Positions 57,007-64,000 of a stretch of DNA of 64,000 nt are shown in pieces. The stretch is from Accumulibacter sp. GTDB taxonomy: Bacteria > Pseudomonadota > Gammaproteobacteria > Burkholderiales > Rhodocyclaceae. The notes under the pieces are model-generated. The model made no database searches and was not told the DNA's origin. It saw only the letters and a list, made by a program, of their open reading frames with translations. The DNA lies in NCBI RefSeq assembly GCF_023806625.1, contig NZ_JAMTDX010000081.1, positions 1 through 64,000 on the forward strand, given 5' to 3'. Position 1 is the first letter of the stretch. The number at the start of each line of letters is the position of its first letter. The translations under genes and the position numbers were made by a program.

Positions 57007-60000
57007 TCAGGGCCGAGGGGCTTCGACGCGGTGCCAGGCAGCATAGAGGGCCGGCAGGAAGAGCAGCGTGAGCAGCGTCGCGACGATCAGTCCGCCCATG
57101 ATCGCCACGGCCATTGGCCCCCAGAACACGCTTCGCGTCAGCGGGATCATCGCCAGGATCGCCGCGGCGGCGGTCAGCGTAATCGGCCGGAAGCGGCGCA
57201 CGGTCGAACCGACGATCGCCTCCCAGGGTGGCTTCCCGGCCTTCTCGTCCTGCTCGATCTGGTCGACGAGGATCACCGAGTTACGCATGATCATTCCCGA
57301 AAGTGCGATCACCCCGAGGTTGGCGACGAAACCGTACGGAACCTGAAAGATCAGCAGCGCCAGCGCCACGCCGATCAGCCCGAGCGGAGCGGTGAGCAGC
57401 ACGAGCAGCGTACGCCCGAAGTTCTGCAGCTGGATCATCAGCAGGGTCAGGACGCCGACGAACATCAGCGGCATCACCGCCTTGATCGACTCCTCTCCCT
57501 TCGCCGACTCTTCCGTGGCTCCCCCGGCCTCGATGCGGAAACCGGCCGGCAGGCTGGCGCGAATCGCGGCGAGCTGCGGCTCGATCTGGGCGGTCACCGC
57601 GGGTGCCTGCATCCGGTCGCGGACGTCGGCACGAACGCTCACCGTGGGCAGGCGATTACGCCGCGCGATCACCGGCTCCTCGAGTTCGTAACTGATCCTC
57701 GCGAGCTGGGCAAGCGGCACGTAGCGACCGCTCGCCGTATGAATGTTCATGTCGGCGAGTGCCGAAATCTTCGCCCGATCTTCGCCGGCCGCGCGCGCGA
57801 CCACGTCGATCAGCTGGTCACCCTCGCGCATCTGCGTGACGGCGATTCCGGTGAGCATCGAATTGAGGAACGCGGCCAGTTGCTGCGAGCTGATCCCCAG
57901 GGCGCGTGCCCGATCCTGGTCGATTTCGATGCGAATCGCCTTGCCCATCTCGTTCCAGTCGAAGTTCACTTCGCGGAGATGAGGATTCGCGCGCATCACC
58001 CCGGCGACTTCGGCAGCGACTCGGCGCAGTTCGCCGAGGTCGTCACCGGAAACCCGGAAAACCACCGGGAAGCCGACCGGAGGCCCGTTTTCGAGGCGCA
58101 GCACGCGGGTGCGCAGGCCGCCCCACTTTTCCGTCTCCTCGGCAAAGCGGCTCTCGAGGCGGCGCTTGAGATCCTCGCGGGCCTCGATGCCGTGAGTGGT
58201 GATCACGAACTGCGCGAAGCTGTCGTTGAACAGTTGCTGGTCGAGCGGCAGGTAGAAGCGTGGACTGCCGTTGCCGATGTAGCTCGCGTAGGTGCGGATC
58301 GAGCGCTCGATCTCGGGCTCGGCGAGCAGTTCATCGACCTTCCGCGCCGCGGCTTCCGTCGCCCTGAGCGAAGCGCCGTTGGGCAGCCAGAGATCGACGA
58401 GCAGTTCCGGTCGGCTCGACGCCGGAAAGAACTGCTTCTGCACGCCCAGCGAGAGTCCGATCAGCGAGGCGACGAAAGCGGCGACGGTGGCCCCGATGAC
58501 CAGGCCGCGACGGTGCAGGCACCACTCGACGATCGCCCGGACGCGCCCGTAGAACGGCTTGGCGTAGACGTCTTCGCCGTGGCGCTGCGCCTCTCGATGC
58601 AGCTTCCCGGCGTCGAGAACGAGGTAGCCGAGGTACGGCGTGAACAGCACCGCAACCAGCCAGGAAACGAGCAGGGCGATGCTCACCACGGCGAAGATCG
58701 AGAAGGTGTACTCGCCGGCCCCCGAGCGCGCCAGACCGACGGGCATGAAGCCGATCGCCGTGATCAGCGTGCCGGTGAGCATCGGGAAGGCCGTTGAGCT
58801 GTACGCGAAGGTCGCCGCGCGGAAGCGGTCCCAACCCTGCTCCATTTTCACGACCATCATCTCGACGGCGATGATCGCGTCGTCGACGAGCAGCCCGAGG
58901 GCGATCACCAGCGCGCCGAGCGAAATGCGCTGCAGATCGATCGCCAAGGCATACATCAGCAGAAAGGTCACCGCCAGGACCAGCGGAATGGACAGCGCGA
59001 CGACCGCACCGGTGCGCAGGCCGAGACTCAGAAAGGACACAGCGAGGACGATCAGCACCGCCTCGCCGAGCGAGGACATGAACAGGTCCATCGACTGGCG
59101 GACGATCTGCGGCTGGTCGGCGACGAGGTGTACGTCGATGCCCAGCGGCAGCGAACTCTCGAGGCGCTCGATCTCCGCGTGCAGGCGCTCGCCGAGCCGG
59201 ATGACGTCGCCGCCACGGGTCATCGCCACAGCGATGCCGATCGCGTCCCGTCCCTGGACGCGCATCCGCGGCGCCGGCGGCTCGGCGAACCCGCGCTCGA
59301 CCGTCGCGATGTCCCCGAGACGGAACAGCCGCCCCTCGGCCTGGATGCCGATCTCGCGAATGCTCTCGACCGACTTGAAGTCGCCGGAGACGCGAATCCG
59401 CACGCGATCCGACGGCGTCTCGTAGAAGCCCGCCGGGGTCATCGCGTTCTGCCTCTGCAGCGCGTCGAAAATGGCCAGCGGGTTGAGGCCGAGCGTCGCC
59501 AGCTTGGCATGTGAGACCTCGATGTAGATCCGCTCTTCCTGCACGCCGATCAGCTCGATCTTCTTGACGTCGGGAATCCGGCGGATCTCGCGGCCGATGC
59601 GGTCGGCCTCGCGGCGCAACCTTGCCAGGTCGAAGCCGTCGCCGGTCAGCGCGTAGATGCTGATGAAGGTGTCGCCGTACTCGTCATTGATGAACGGACC
59701 GAGAACCCCCTGCGGCAGCGTCTGGCGCATGTCCCCGATCTTCTTGCGCACCTGGTACCAGGTCTCCGGGACCTCGCGCTTGGGCGTGTAGTCCTTGAGC
59801 AGGACAGTGATCAGCGACTCGCCCGACCTCGTCTGCGAACGCAGAACGTCGACCCACGGCACTTCCTGCAGGCGTTTCTCGATCCTCTCGGTGACCTGGA
59901 GCTGGAGTTCCTCGGCGGTCGCGCCCGGCCACAGCGTGCGCACGACCATCGCCTTGAAGGTGAAGTCGGGGTCCTCGGCCCGACCGAGCCGAAGGTACGA

Positions 60001-60090
60001 GAGCACCCCGCCGATCATCAGCACGACGATCAGGAACGCGGTCAGCGGACGGTGCTTGAGCGCCCATTCCGAGAGATTCGGGAGACTCAT
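57007..60090 (-). CDS. RND-family efflux transporter (inner-membrane pump)
   Basis: Proton-driven trimeric pump of the HAE1/AcrB-like group. 1027 residues from the ATG at 60090 (MSLPNLSEWALKHRPLT); the extra upstream open frame lies inside the adaptor gene. Twelve helices with two large periplasmic loops; the proton-relay DD is in GLLVDDAIIAVEMM (TM4). Other RND landmarks: FPMLTGTLITAIGFMPVG, and GVIALSGMIMRNSVILVDQIEQD in the second half. ATGA overlap with the adaptor gene. No TolC-type outer-membrane gene is in the window. Confidence 0.95.
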   Translation of the reverse strand: MSLPNLSEWALKHRPLTAFLIVVLMIGGVLSYLRLGRAEDPDFTFKAMVVRTLWPGATAEELQLQVTERIEKRLQEVPWVDVLRSQTRSGESLITVLLKDYTPKREVPETWYQVRKKIGDMRQTLPQGVLGPFINDEYGDTFISIYALTGDGFDLARLRREADRIGREIRRIPDVKKIELIGVQEERIYIEVSHAKLATLGLNPLAIFDALQRQNAMTPAGFYETPSDRVRIRVSGDFKSVESIREIGIQAEGRLFRLGDIATVERGFAEPPAPRMRVQGRDAIGIAVAMTRGGDVIRLGERLHAEIERLESSLPLGIDVHLVADQPQIVRQSMDLFMSSLGEAVLIVLAVSFLSLGLRTGAVVALSIPLVLAVTFLLMYALAIDLQRISLGALVIALGLLVDDAIIAVEMMVVKMEQGWDRFRAATFAYSSTAFPMLTGTLITAIGFMPVGLARSGAGEYTFSIFAVVSIALLVSWLVAVLFTPYLGYLVLDAGKLHREAQRHGEDVYAKPFYGRVRAIVEWCLHRRGLVIGATVAAFVASLIGLSLGVQKQFFPASSRPELLVDLWLPNGASLRATEAAARKVDELLAEPEIERSIRTYASYIGNGSPRFYLPLDQQLFNDSFAQFVITTHGIEAREDLKRRLESRFAEETEKWGGLRTRVLRLENGPPVGFPVVFRVSGDDLGELRRVAAEVAGVMRANPHLREVNFDWNEMGKAIRIEIDQDRARALGISSQQLAAFLNSMLTGIAVTQMREGDQLIDVVARAAGEDRAKISALADMNIHTASGRYVPLAQLARISYELEEPVIARRNRLPTVSVRADVRDRMQAPAVTAQIEPQLAAIRASLPAGFRIEAGGATEESAKGEESIKAVMPLMFVGVLTLLMIQLQNFGRTLLVLLTAPLGLIGVALALLIFQVPYGFVANLGVIALSGMIMRNSVILVDQIEQDEKAGKPPWEAIVGSTVRRFRPITLTAAAAILAMIPLTRSVFWGPMAVAIMGGLIVATLLTLLFLPALYAAWHRVEAPRP

Positions 60091-61235
60091 CGGCCGCCAG
60101 CCTCGCGTCCTCCCCCCGCCGCCGTGCGTCCCGAAGCGCCGGGCTGATGCGCAGGCGCAATGGTCAGCACGCGAATCCGCTCGCCCTCGCTGAGCTTGTG
60201 TACGCCAGCGACGACGATCCGCTCGCCGGCCTCGACGCCATCGTCGACGAGCGCCGTGTCCTCGCGGTAGCGGGCAACCACGACCGGCCGAAGGACGACG
60301 CTCTGCTCGTCTCTGACCACCCAGACGGCCGGTTTCCCGTCGTGCTGGAACAGCGCGGTGAGCGGCACGACCAGCCTCTGGCTGCCGTTCCGGCGAACGA
60401 AGCGCACCGTCGCGGTCATCCCGAGGAGGACCTTCGAGTCTGCCTCGCGGATCGACACCCTGGCTGCATAGGTCCGCGTCACCGGATCGGCGACCGGCGA
60501 AACTTCGCGCAACATCCCCGAATAGCTGACCGTTTCGTCTGCCCACAGGCCGACCTCGGCGACGCCCAGCTCGCGCACTTCGGGCATCCGTGCCTCGGGA
60601 ATCGCGATCGCCACTTCGAGGGTGTCCGCACGGGCCAGCCTCATCACCGTCTGGCCAGCCGCGACGACCTGCCCGACCTCGGCCGAAATCAGCCCGATGA
60701 CCCCCGCCTGCTCGGCCTTGAGCACCGTATACGCCGACTGGTTGCGCGCGAGATCGGCCTGCGCCCGCGCCGCCTTGTAAGCCATCTCCTTGGCGTCGAG
60801 CGCCGCCTGGCTGACGAAGTTCCTCTCCCGGAGGTTGCGGAAGCGCTGAGCGTCGGCAGCCGCGAGTTCCAGCTGTGCATCGGCGGCAGCAACCGAGAGC
60901 GCCGTATCCGCCGGATCGAGGCGGGCCAGCACGTCGCCCGGGCGAACCGCCGCACCCGCGTCGACGAGACGCGCAGCGATCTTGCCGGAGATGCGGAAGG
61001 CCAGCGGCGTTTCATAGCGCGAGCGGACCTCGCCCGAGAAGCTCAGGACTTCATCGCCGGCGGTCCGACCCAGCACGATCGTCATCACCGGCCGGGACGG
61101 CTCGGCTGCCGGCGGCTCGCGGCCGCAGCCGCCGAGCAACACGAGCACTGCTGCGCCGATCAGCAGACGGGGAAATCGACGACTCGCGGTAGCGCTCTCG
61201 GCGCGCAGCGCCAGCCGCCCGGAAGCTTCCCTCAC
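60087..61235 (-). CDS. RND periplasmic adaptor (membrane fusion) lipoprotein
   Basis: Links the RND pump to an outer-membrane channel. 382 residues; GTG start overlapping the tetR stop (GTGA). A signal peptide ends in lipobox LLGGC with Cys37. Barrel-sandwich hybrid halves flank a coiled-coil hairpin (about 110-165, ADAQLELAAADAQRFRNLRER...), then beta-barrel and membrane-proximal domains (LRPVVVARYREDTALVDDGV). C-terminal Gly/Arg-rich tail. Confidence 0.94.
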   Translation of the reverse strand: MREASGRLALRAESATASRRFPRLLIGAAVLVLLGGCGREPPAAEPSRPVMTIVLGRTAGDEVLSFSGEVRSRYETPLAFRISGKIAARLVDAGAAVRPGDVLARLDPADTALSVAAADAQLELAAADAQRFRNLRERNFVSQAALDAKEMAYKAARAQADLARNQSAYTVLKAEQAGVIGLISAEVGQVVAAGQTVMRLARADTLEVAIAIPEARMPEVRELGVAEVGLWADETVSYSGMLREVSPVADPVTRTYAARVSIREADSKVLLGMTATVRFVRRNGSQRLVVPLTALFQHDGKPAVWVVRDEQSVVLRPVVVARYREDTALVDDGVEAGERIVVAGVHKLSEGERIRVLTIAPAHQPGASGRTAAGGGREAGGR

Positions 61236-61891
61236 GACCTCTTCAGTCCATTGACGAGCAACTCGAAATGCGTCTCGAGGTAGGCTTCGGGGGCAATGCT
61301 TCCGGTCGCCAGCGGCAGCGAGAAGCGCGACACGGCGAGCAGCAGCAGCGGGGCGATGACGATATCGACGGCCGCGTCGACGTCGAGCGGGCGGAACTCA
61401 CCCTCGGCGATGCCCCGCGCGATCGTCGCCCGAACCAGCGCCCGGCCGCGGTCGAGCACCTGCTCGCGGTAGTACTGCGCCACTTCCGGGAAGTTCCTTG
61501 ACTCGGAAATGATCAGCTTGGTCACTCCGGCAAGCGGCGTGCCGCCGATACGTTCCCACCAGCCAATCAGCAACGCGTGCAGCAGGTCGGCCGTCGACCC
61601 CCTGAAGGCCGCGACCTCGTGCTCGGCGAGCGACAGCGCGGCGACCATCCCTTCCTCGATGACCGCCCGGAAAAGCGCCTCCTTGCCCGGGTAGTAGAGG
61701 TAGAGGGTGCCCTTCGAGACGCCGGCCGCAGCGGCGACGTCGTCGAGGCGCGTCGCCGTGTAGCCCTTGTCGACGAACAGCCTGAGTGCCGCCGCTGCGA
61801 GCTCGGCCGGGCGGGCGTCCTTGCGCCGCCGGCGGAGATCAGGAGTCGGCGACAGGGAAGTCGCTGGCGGTGGCGAGGCTGGGTGACGCAT
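61232..61891 (-). CDS. TetR-family repressor of the efflux operon
   Basis: 219 residues. Helix-turn-helix at about 28-72: AAALRLFVDKGYTATRLDDVAAAAGVSKGTLYLYYPGKEALF. The C-terminal ligand domain resembles the AcrR-type group with a TetR_C core. First gene of the tetR-MFP-RND operon; a perfect operator lies about 28 bp upstream of its start, so autorepression is very likely, with an efflux substrate as inducer. Confidence 0.93.
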   Translation of the reverse strand: MRHPASPPPATSLSPTPDLRRRRKDARPAELAAAALRLFVDKGYTATRLDDVAAAAGVSKGTLYLYYPGKEALFRAVIEEGMVAALSLAEHEVAAFRGSTADLLHALLIGWWERIGGTPLAGVTKLIISESRNFPEVAQYYREQVLDRGRALVRATIARGIAEGEFRPLDVDAAVDIVIAPLLLLAVSRFSLPLATGSIAPEAYLETHFELLVNGLKRS

Positions 61892-61919
61892 CGGGAAACG
61901 GCGATCGGCGCCTGTAGTG

Positions 61920-61933
61920 ACTGACCAGTCAGT
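61920..61933. promoter_or_regulatory. TetR operator, perfect inverted repeat
   Basis: ACTGAC (61920-61925), spacer CA, GTCAGT (61928-61933): a perfect 6-bp inverted repeat of the kind many TetR-family efflux regulators use. Minus-strand TATATT (plus coordinates 61934-61939) directly abuts it as a -10 for tetR, so bound repressor would block the promoter. Confidence 0.8.
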
Positions 61934-61990
61934 AATATATGACGCGCTTCGCCTCTCGTCAAATCGACCGGAACTGGCGCTGGGCAGCCT

Positions 61991-63646
61991 TCAGCGCAGG
62001 GATGTCGGGTGGCGCACACCGAGGCGGCGCAGCGTCCTCTCAGCCGCGAGGACGCCGCGGTACTGCGCCTCCTCGAAAAGCGAGAAACCGCTGAGGTCGG
62101 CGTGCGCGAAGAGCACGTCACCGCCTTCGCCGGCGAGGCGCTGGCGGGCGTCGCCCCAGATCAGGCCGGGAAGCGGACGGACCATCGCGTGGCCATTGCG
62201 GTAGACGTCGAGCCGGGTGGTGACCTGCCGGATGTCGGGATGCGGGCGCTCGAGATCGGCGAGGATCTCTTCGGCCCAGACCTCGCGCGGCGTATCCCGC
62301 AGCACGGCGCGGCCCTCCTGCGGACTGACCGAGTCGAGCGCGCGGTACCAGGTCCATACGCTGTCCGTGCTGCGCAGGCGCATCGCCTGATGCGTGGCGA
62401 TCACGTAGCCGAGTCCGGCGCTGTCGTGCAGCACGTTGTCCCAGGCCGGCGGAGCACCGGCACGGTCGACCGGCAAGCGCGAGAGCGTCAGGTTGGCGAT
62501 CAGCCAGGGCGCGTAAGTGAAGCCGCGCGCCGCCGCCTGCAGATCGGCACGCCCGGCAAAGATCCGCGGGACGAGGAACACCGGCGCGGCCCAGATCAGC
62601 TGCGCGGTCAGCACGCGCAGCGTTCGCCGCTCGGTCGGCAGCCAGAGGTCGACGGCCACCGGATGCGCGCTCGAGCGCGTCTCGCCGGCGAGCACGCGAT
62701 GGGCGAGCGCCCCGGTCAGCAGGCGATCGCCGGCGCGCGCACGGATCGACTCGAGCATCCCGCGGACCAGCCAGGCATTGCCCTCGGGTGCGGTGAGCAC
62801 GGTTTCGCCAGCCGCGTTCGCGGCCTCGCCGTCGCGGCAAGCAAAATAGTGAATCCCCGCCCAGGCCGAAACGGTGGCCGAGTCTGCCCCGTAGTCGTCA
62901 CGGCAGGCGTGATTGACGTACCAGTGCAGCTGCGGCAAATCGAGACCGAGCGAGAGCAGCCAGTCGCGCATGCTGACCCTGTCCAGCGCCAGCAGAGCCG
63001 CATCCCGGCTCGACAGATCCATCGGCAACGCGAAGGCCCGCCGCCCGGACGCGTCGCGACGATGCCGAAAGTCGTCGACGAGTTCGGCAAAGCGCCGAAT
63101 CTGCTCGCGAGCCGCGCGATCGACGCCCGCCTGGGGCAGCAAGCCCTCCTGCCAGCGCCCATTGAGGTAGAGACGCTCCTGCGGCGTCGCGCAGAGGTAG
63201 CGTTCGTCGTAGACCGGTCTCGCTGCTCGCGGGTCGCCCTCGAGCACCCCGAGTTCGGCGAGCAGTTCGCGCACCGCCGTAGCCTCGCGGGTCGGCAGCG
63301 GCAGGTAGTGCGCGCCCCAGGGGTACGCGCTGACCGCATTCCGTCCGGCACGCGAGTTGCCGCCCGCCTCGTCCTCCAGGTCGACGATCAGGAAGTCGCT
63401 GAAGCCCGAACGAGCGAGCTTCCACGCCGCGGACAGCCCGCCGACTCCCGCACCGACGATCAGCACCGCCACCTTGCGCGTTTCTACGGCCTCGGCAAGC
63501 CGCGCGTCGCGCAGCAGATGGCCGACCTCGAGTGCCGTTCCCCGCAGTTCCCCCGGCGGCAGCGGCGGCCCGCCCGAACGACGACAGCCGGCAAGCGTGC
63601 CAGCTCCGGCGGTGGCGAGCGCGCCCAGGAAGCGCCTCCGATCCAT
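61991..63646 (-). CDS. Tat-signal lipoprotein-type FAD oxidoreductase (amine-oxidase-like)
   Basis: 551 residues. The N-terminus DRRRFLGALATAGAG is a Tat signal and also contains a lipobox LAGC (Cys21), so a folded, cofactor-loaded, possibly lipid-anchored exported protein is predicted. FAD-binding GxGxxG is VGAGVGGLSAAW at residues 64-75; GGNSRAGRN is the second FAD motif of amine-oxidase/phytoene-desaturase-like proteins. Substrate unknown. It follows a spermidine-synthase-like gene by 4 bp, which makes an amine or polyamine derivative the leading guess; a carotenoid- or sterol-type substrate is the alternative. Confidence 0.85.
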   Translation of the reverse strand: MDRRRFLGALATAGAGTLAGCRRSGGPPLPPGELRGTALEVGHLLRDARLAEAVETRKVAVLIVGAGVGGLSAAWKLARSGFSDFLIVDLEDEAGGNSRAGRNAVSAYPWGAHYLPLPTREATAVRELLAELGVLEGDPRAARPVYDERYLCATPQERLYLNGRWQEGLLPQAGVDRAAREQIRRFAELVDDFRHRRDASGRRAFALPMDLSSRDAALLALDRVSMRDWLLSLGLDLPQLHWYVNHACRDDYGADSATVSAWAGIHYFACRDGEAANAAGETVLTAPEGNAWLVRGMLESIRARAGDRLLTGALAHRVLAGETRSSAHPVAVDLWLPTERRTLRVLTAQLIWAAPVFLVPRIFAGRADLQAAARGFTYAPWLIANLTLSRLPVDRAGAPPAWDNVLHDSAGLGYVIATHQAMRLRSTDSVWTWYRALDSVSPQEGRAVLRDTPREVWAEEILADLERPHPDIRQVTTRLDVYRNGHAMVRPLPGLIWGDARQRLAGEGGDVLFAHADLSGFSLFEEAQYRGVLAAERTLRRLGVRHPTSLR

Positions 63647-63650
63647 TCGC

Positions 63651-64000
63651 CTAGCGGATCACCTGCCGCCACTCCTGCTCGAAATAGCGCACCAGGACCT
63701 GATTGTTGAGCCGGTTGACCTCCGCTTCGACCCGCGTCATGTCCTTCGGAAAGTCGAACATCGCCTCGGCGGTCTCGGCGGTCAGGAAGCGCGTGTCTAC
63801 GGCAAAAGCCTGCGGCGGATGATAGGGCCGCCGGCCGGCGAGGACGAAACCCCATTCGCCGAACGAAGGAACCAGCGCATGATACGGAGTCGCGATCAGC
63901 CCGACACTCTCGATCGTCGTGACGATGCACCAGAAAGCCTGGCGCGCGTAGAGCGGCGAAGTCGACTGGATGACCGCCAGCGCGTCGCCGGCGAGGTGCT
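63651..64000 (-). CDS. Spermidine synthase-like protein, C-terminal part (cut by window edge)
   Basis: The last 116 codons, read on the minus strand to a TAG at 63651-63653; the rest lies beyond the right edge. The end has AFWCIVTTIES followed by TPYHALVPSFGEWGFVLAG, which I recognise as the C-terminal part of the membrane-bound spermidine-synthase-like (aminopropyltransferase fold) proteins, ending VNRLNNQVLVRYFEQEWRQ. The N-terminal membrane domain typical of this group cannot be checked. It precedes the FAD oxidoreductase by 4 bp in the same direction, so the two are almost surely co-transcribed. Confidence 0.8.
   Translation of the reverse strand, partial: HLAGDALAVIQSTSPLYARQAFWCIVTTIESVGLIATPYHALVPSFGEWGFVLAGRRPYHPPQAFAVDTRFLTAETAEAMFDFPKDMTRVEAEVNRLNNQVLVRYFEQEWRQVIR

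Noticed and set aside
56761..58797. 678-codon open frame antisense to the RND gene
   Set aside because: Extends opposite the RND pump with Arg/Asp/Gln-rich low-complexity sequence; no motif.

Overview
This is a gene-dense, high-GC chromosomal segment of a betaproteobacterium, most like the Rhodocyclaceae (an Accumulibacter/Dechloromonas-like relative). That placement is an inference from gene order and protein character (lpxC followed by dciA, darP divergent from pmbA with mog downstream of darP, a DUF3025 gene after pyrC, a TakP-like TRAP system); no database search was possible. There are no insertion sequences, CRISPR arrays, tRNA or rRNA genes that I can support. Coding capacity is mostly core housekeeping, with accessory regulatory and transport modules at both ends.

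Layout. 0-17 kb: a transmembrane HD-GYP c-di-GMP phosphodiesterase; phosphoglycerate mutase (gpmI); a membrane-anchored unknown; a P2-type cation ATPase; a transglutaminase overlapping an ATP-grasp/alpha-E fusion gene; glnD; an 880-bp stretch without a recognisable gene; plsY. 17-23.4 kb: folB; the dolP-gmhA-HIRAN-yraN group on the minus strand, divergent from rsmI; pyrC coupled to a lipoprotein and a DUF3025 gene. 23.4-41.8 kb: rnpB followed by the full division and cell-wall (dcw) cluster mraZ-rsmH-ftsL-ftsI-murE-murF-mraY-murD-ftsW-murG-murC-ddlB-ftsQ-ftsA-ftsZ-lpxC. Three GTGG repeats at exact 10-bp spacing upstream of mraZ look like the MraZ autoregulatory operator. 41.8-48.4 kb: a small membrane protein, dciA, thyA-folA, a PilZ-domain protein, darP-mog and pmbA. 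48.4-52 kb: a TRAP 2-oxoacid/lactate-type transporter whose binding-protein gene faces its permease genes. 52-57 kb: a CBS/DUF294 nucleotidyltransferase coupled to a DEDDh exonuclease, facing a CBS protein coupled to an ArsB/NhaD-type permease. 57-62 kb: tetR-MFP-RND efflux operon with a perfect palindromic operator. 62-64 kb: a Tat-signal FAD oxidoreductase and the 3' end of a spermidine-synthase-like gene cut by the window edge.

Genes are packed with 1-4 nt stop/start overlaps (ATGA, GTGA, TGATG, TAATG), which suggests extensive translational coupling. Several convergent junctions carry strong GC hairpins, often in pairs, without a downstream U tract. The least understood and most interesting elements are the ATP-grasp/alpha-E plus transglutaminase pair, the predicted exported HIRAN protein, the DUF294-exonuclease / CBS-permease module, the oxidoreductase plus spermidine-synthase-like pair, and the PilZ protein with an unrecognised N-terminal region.
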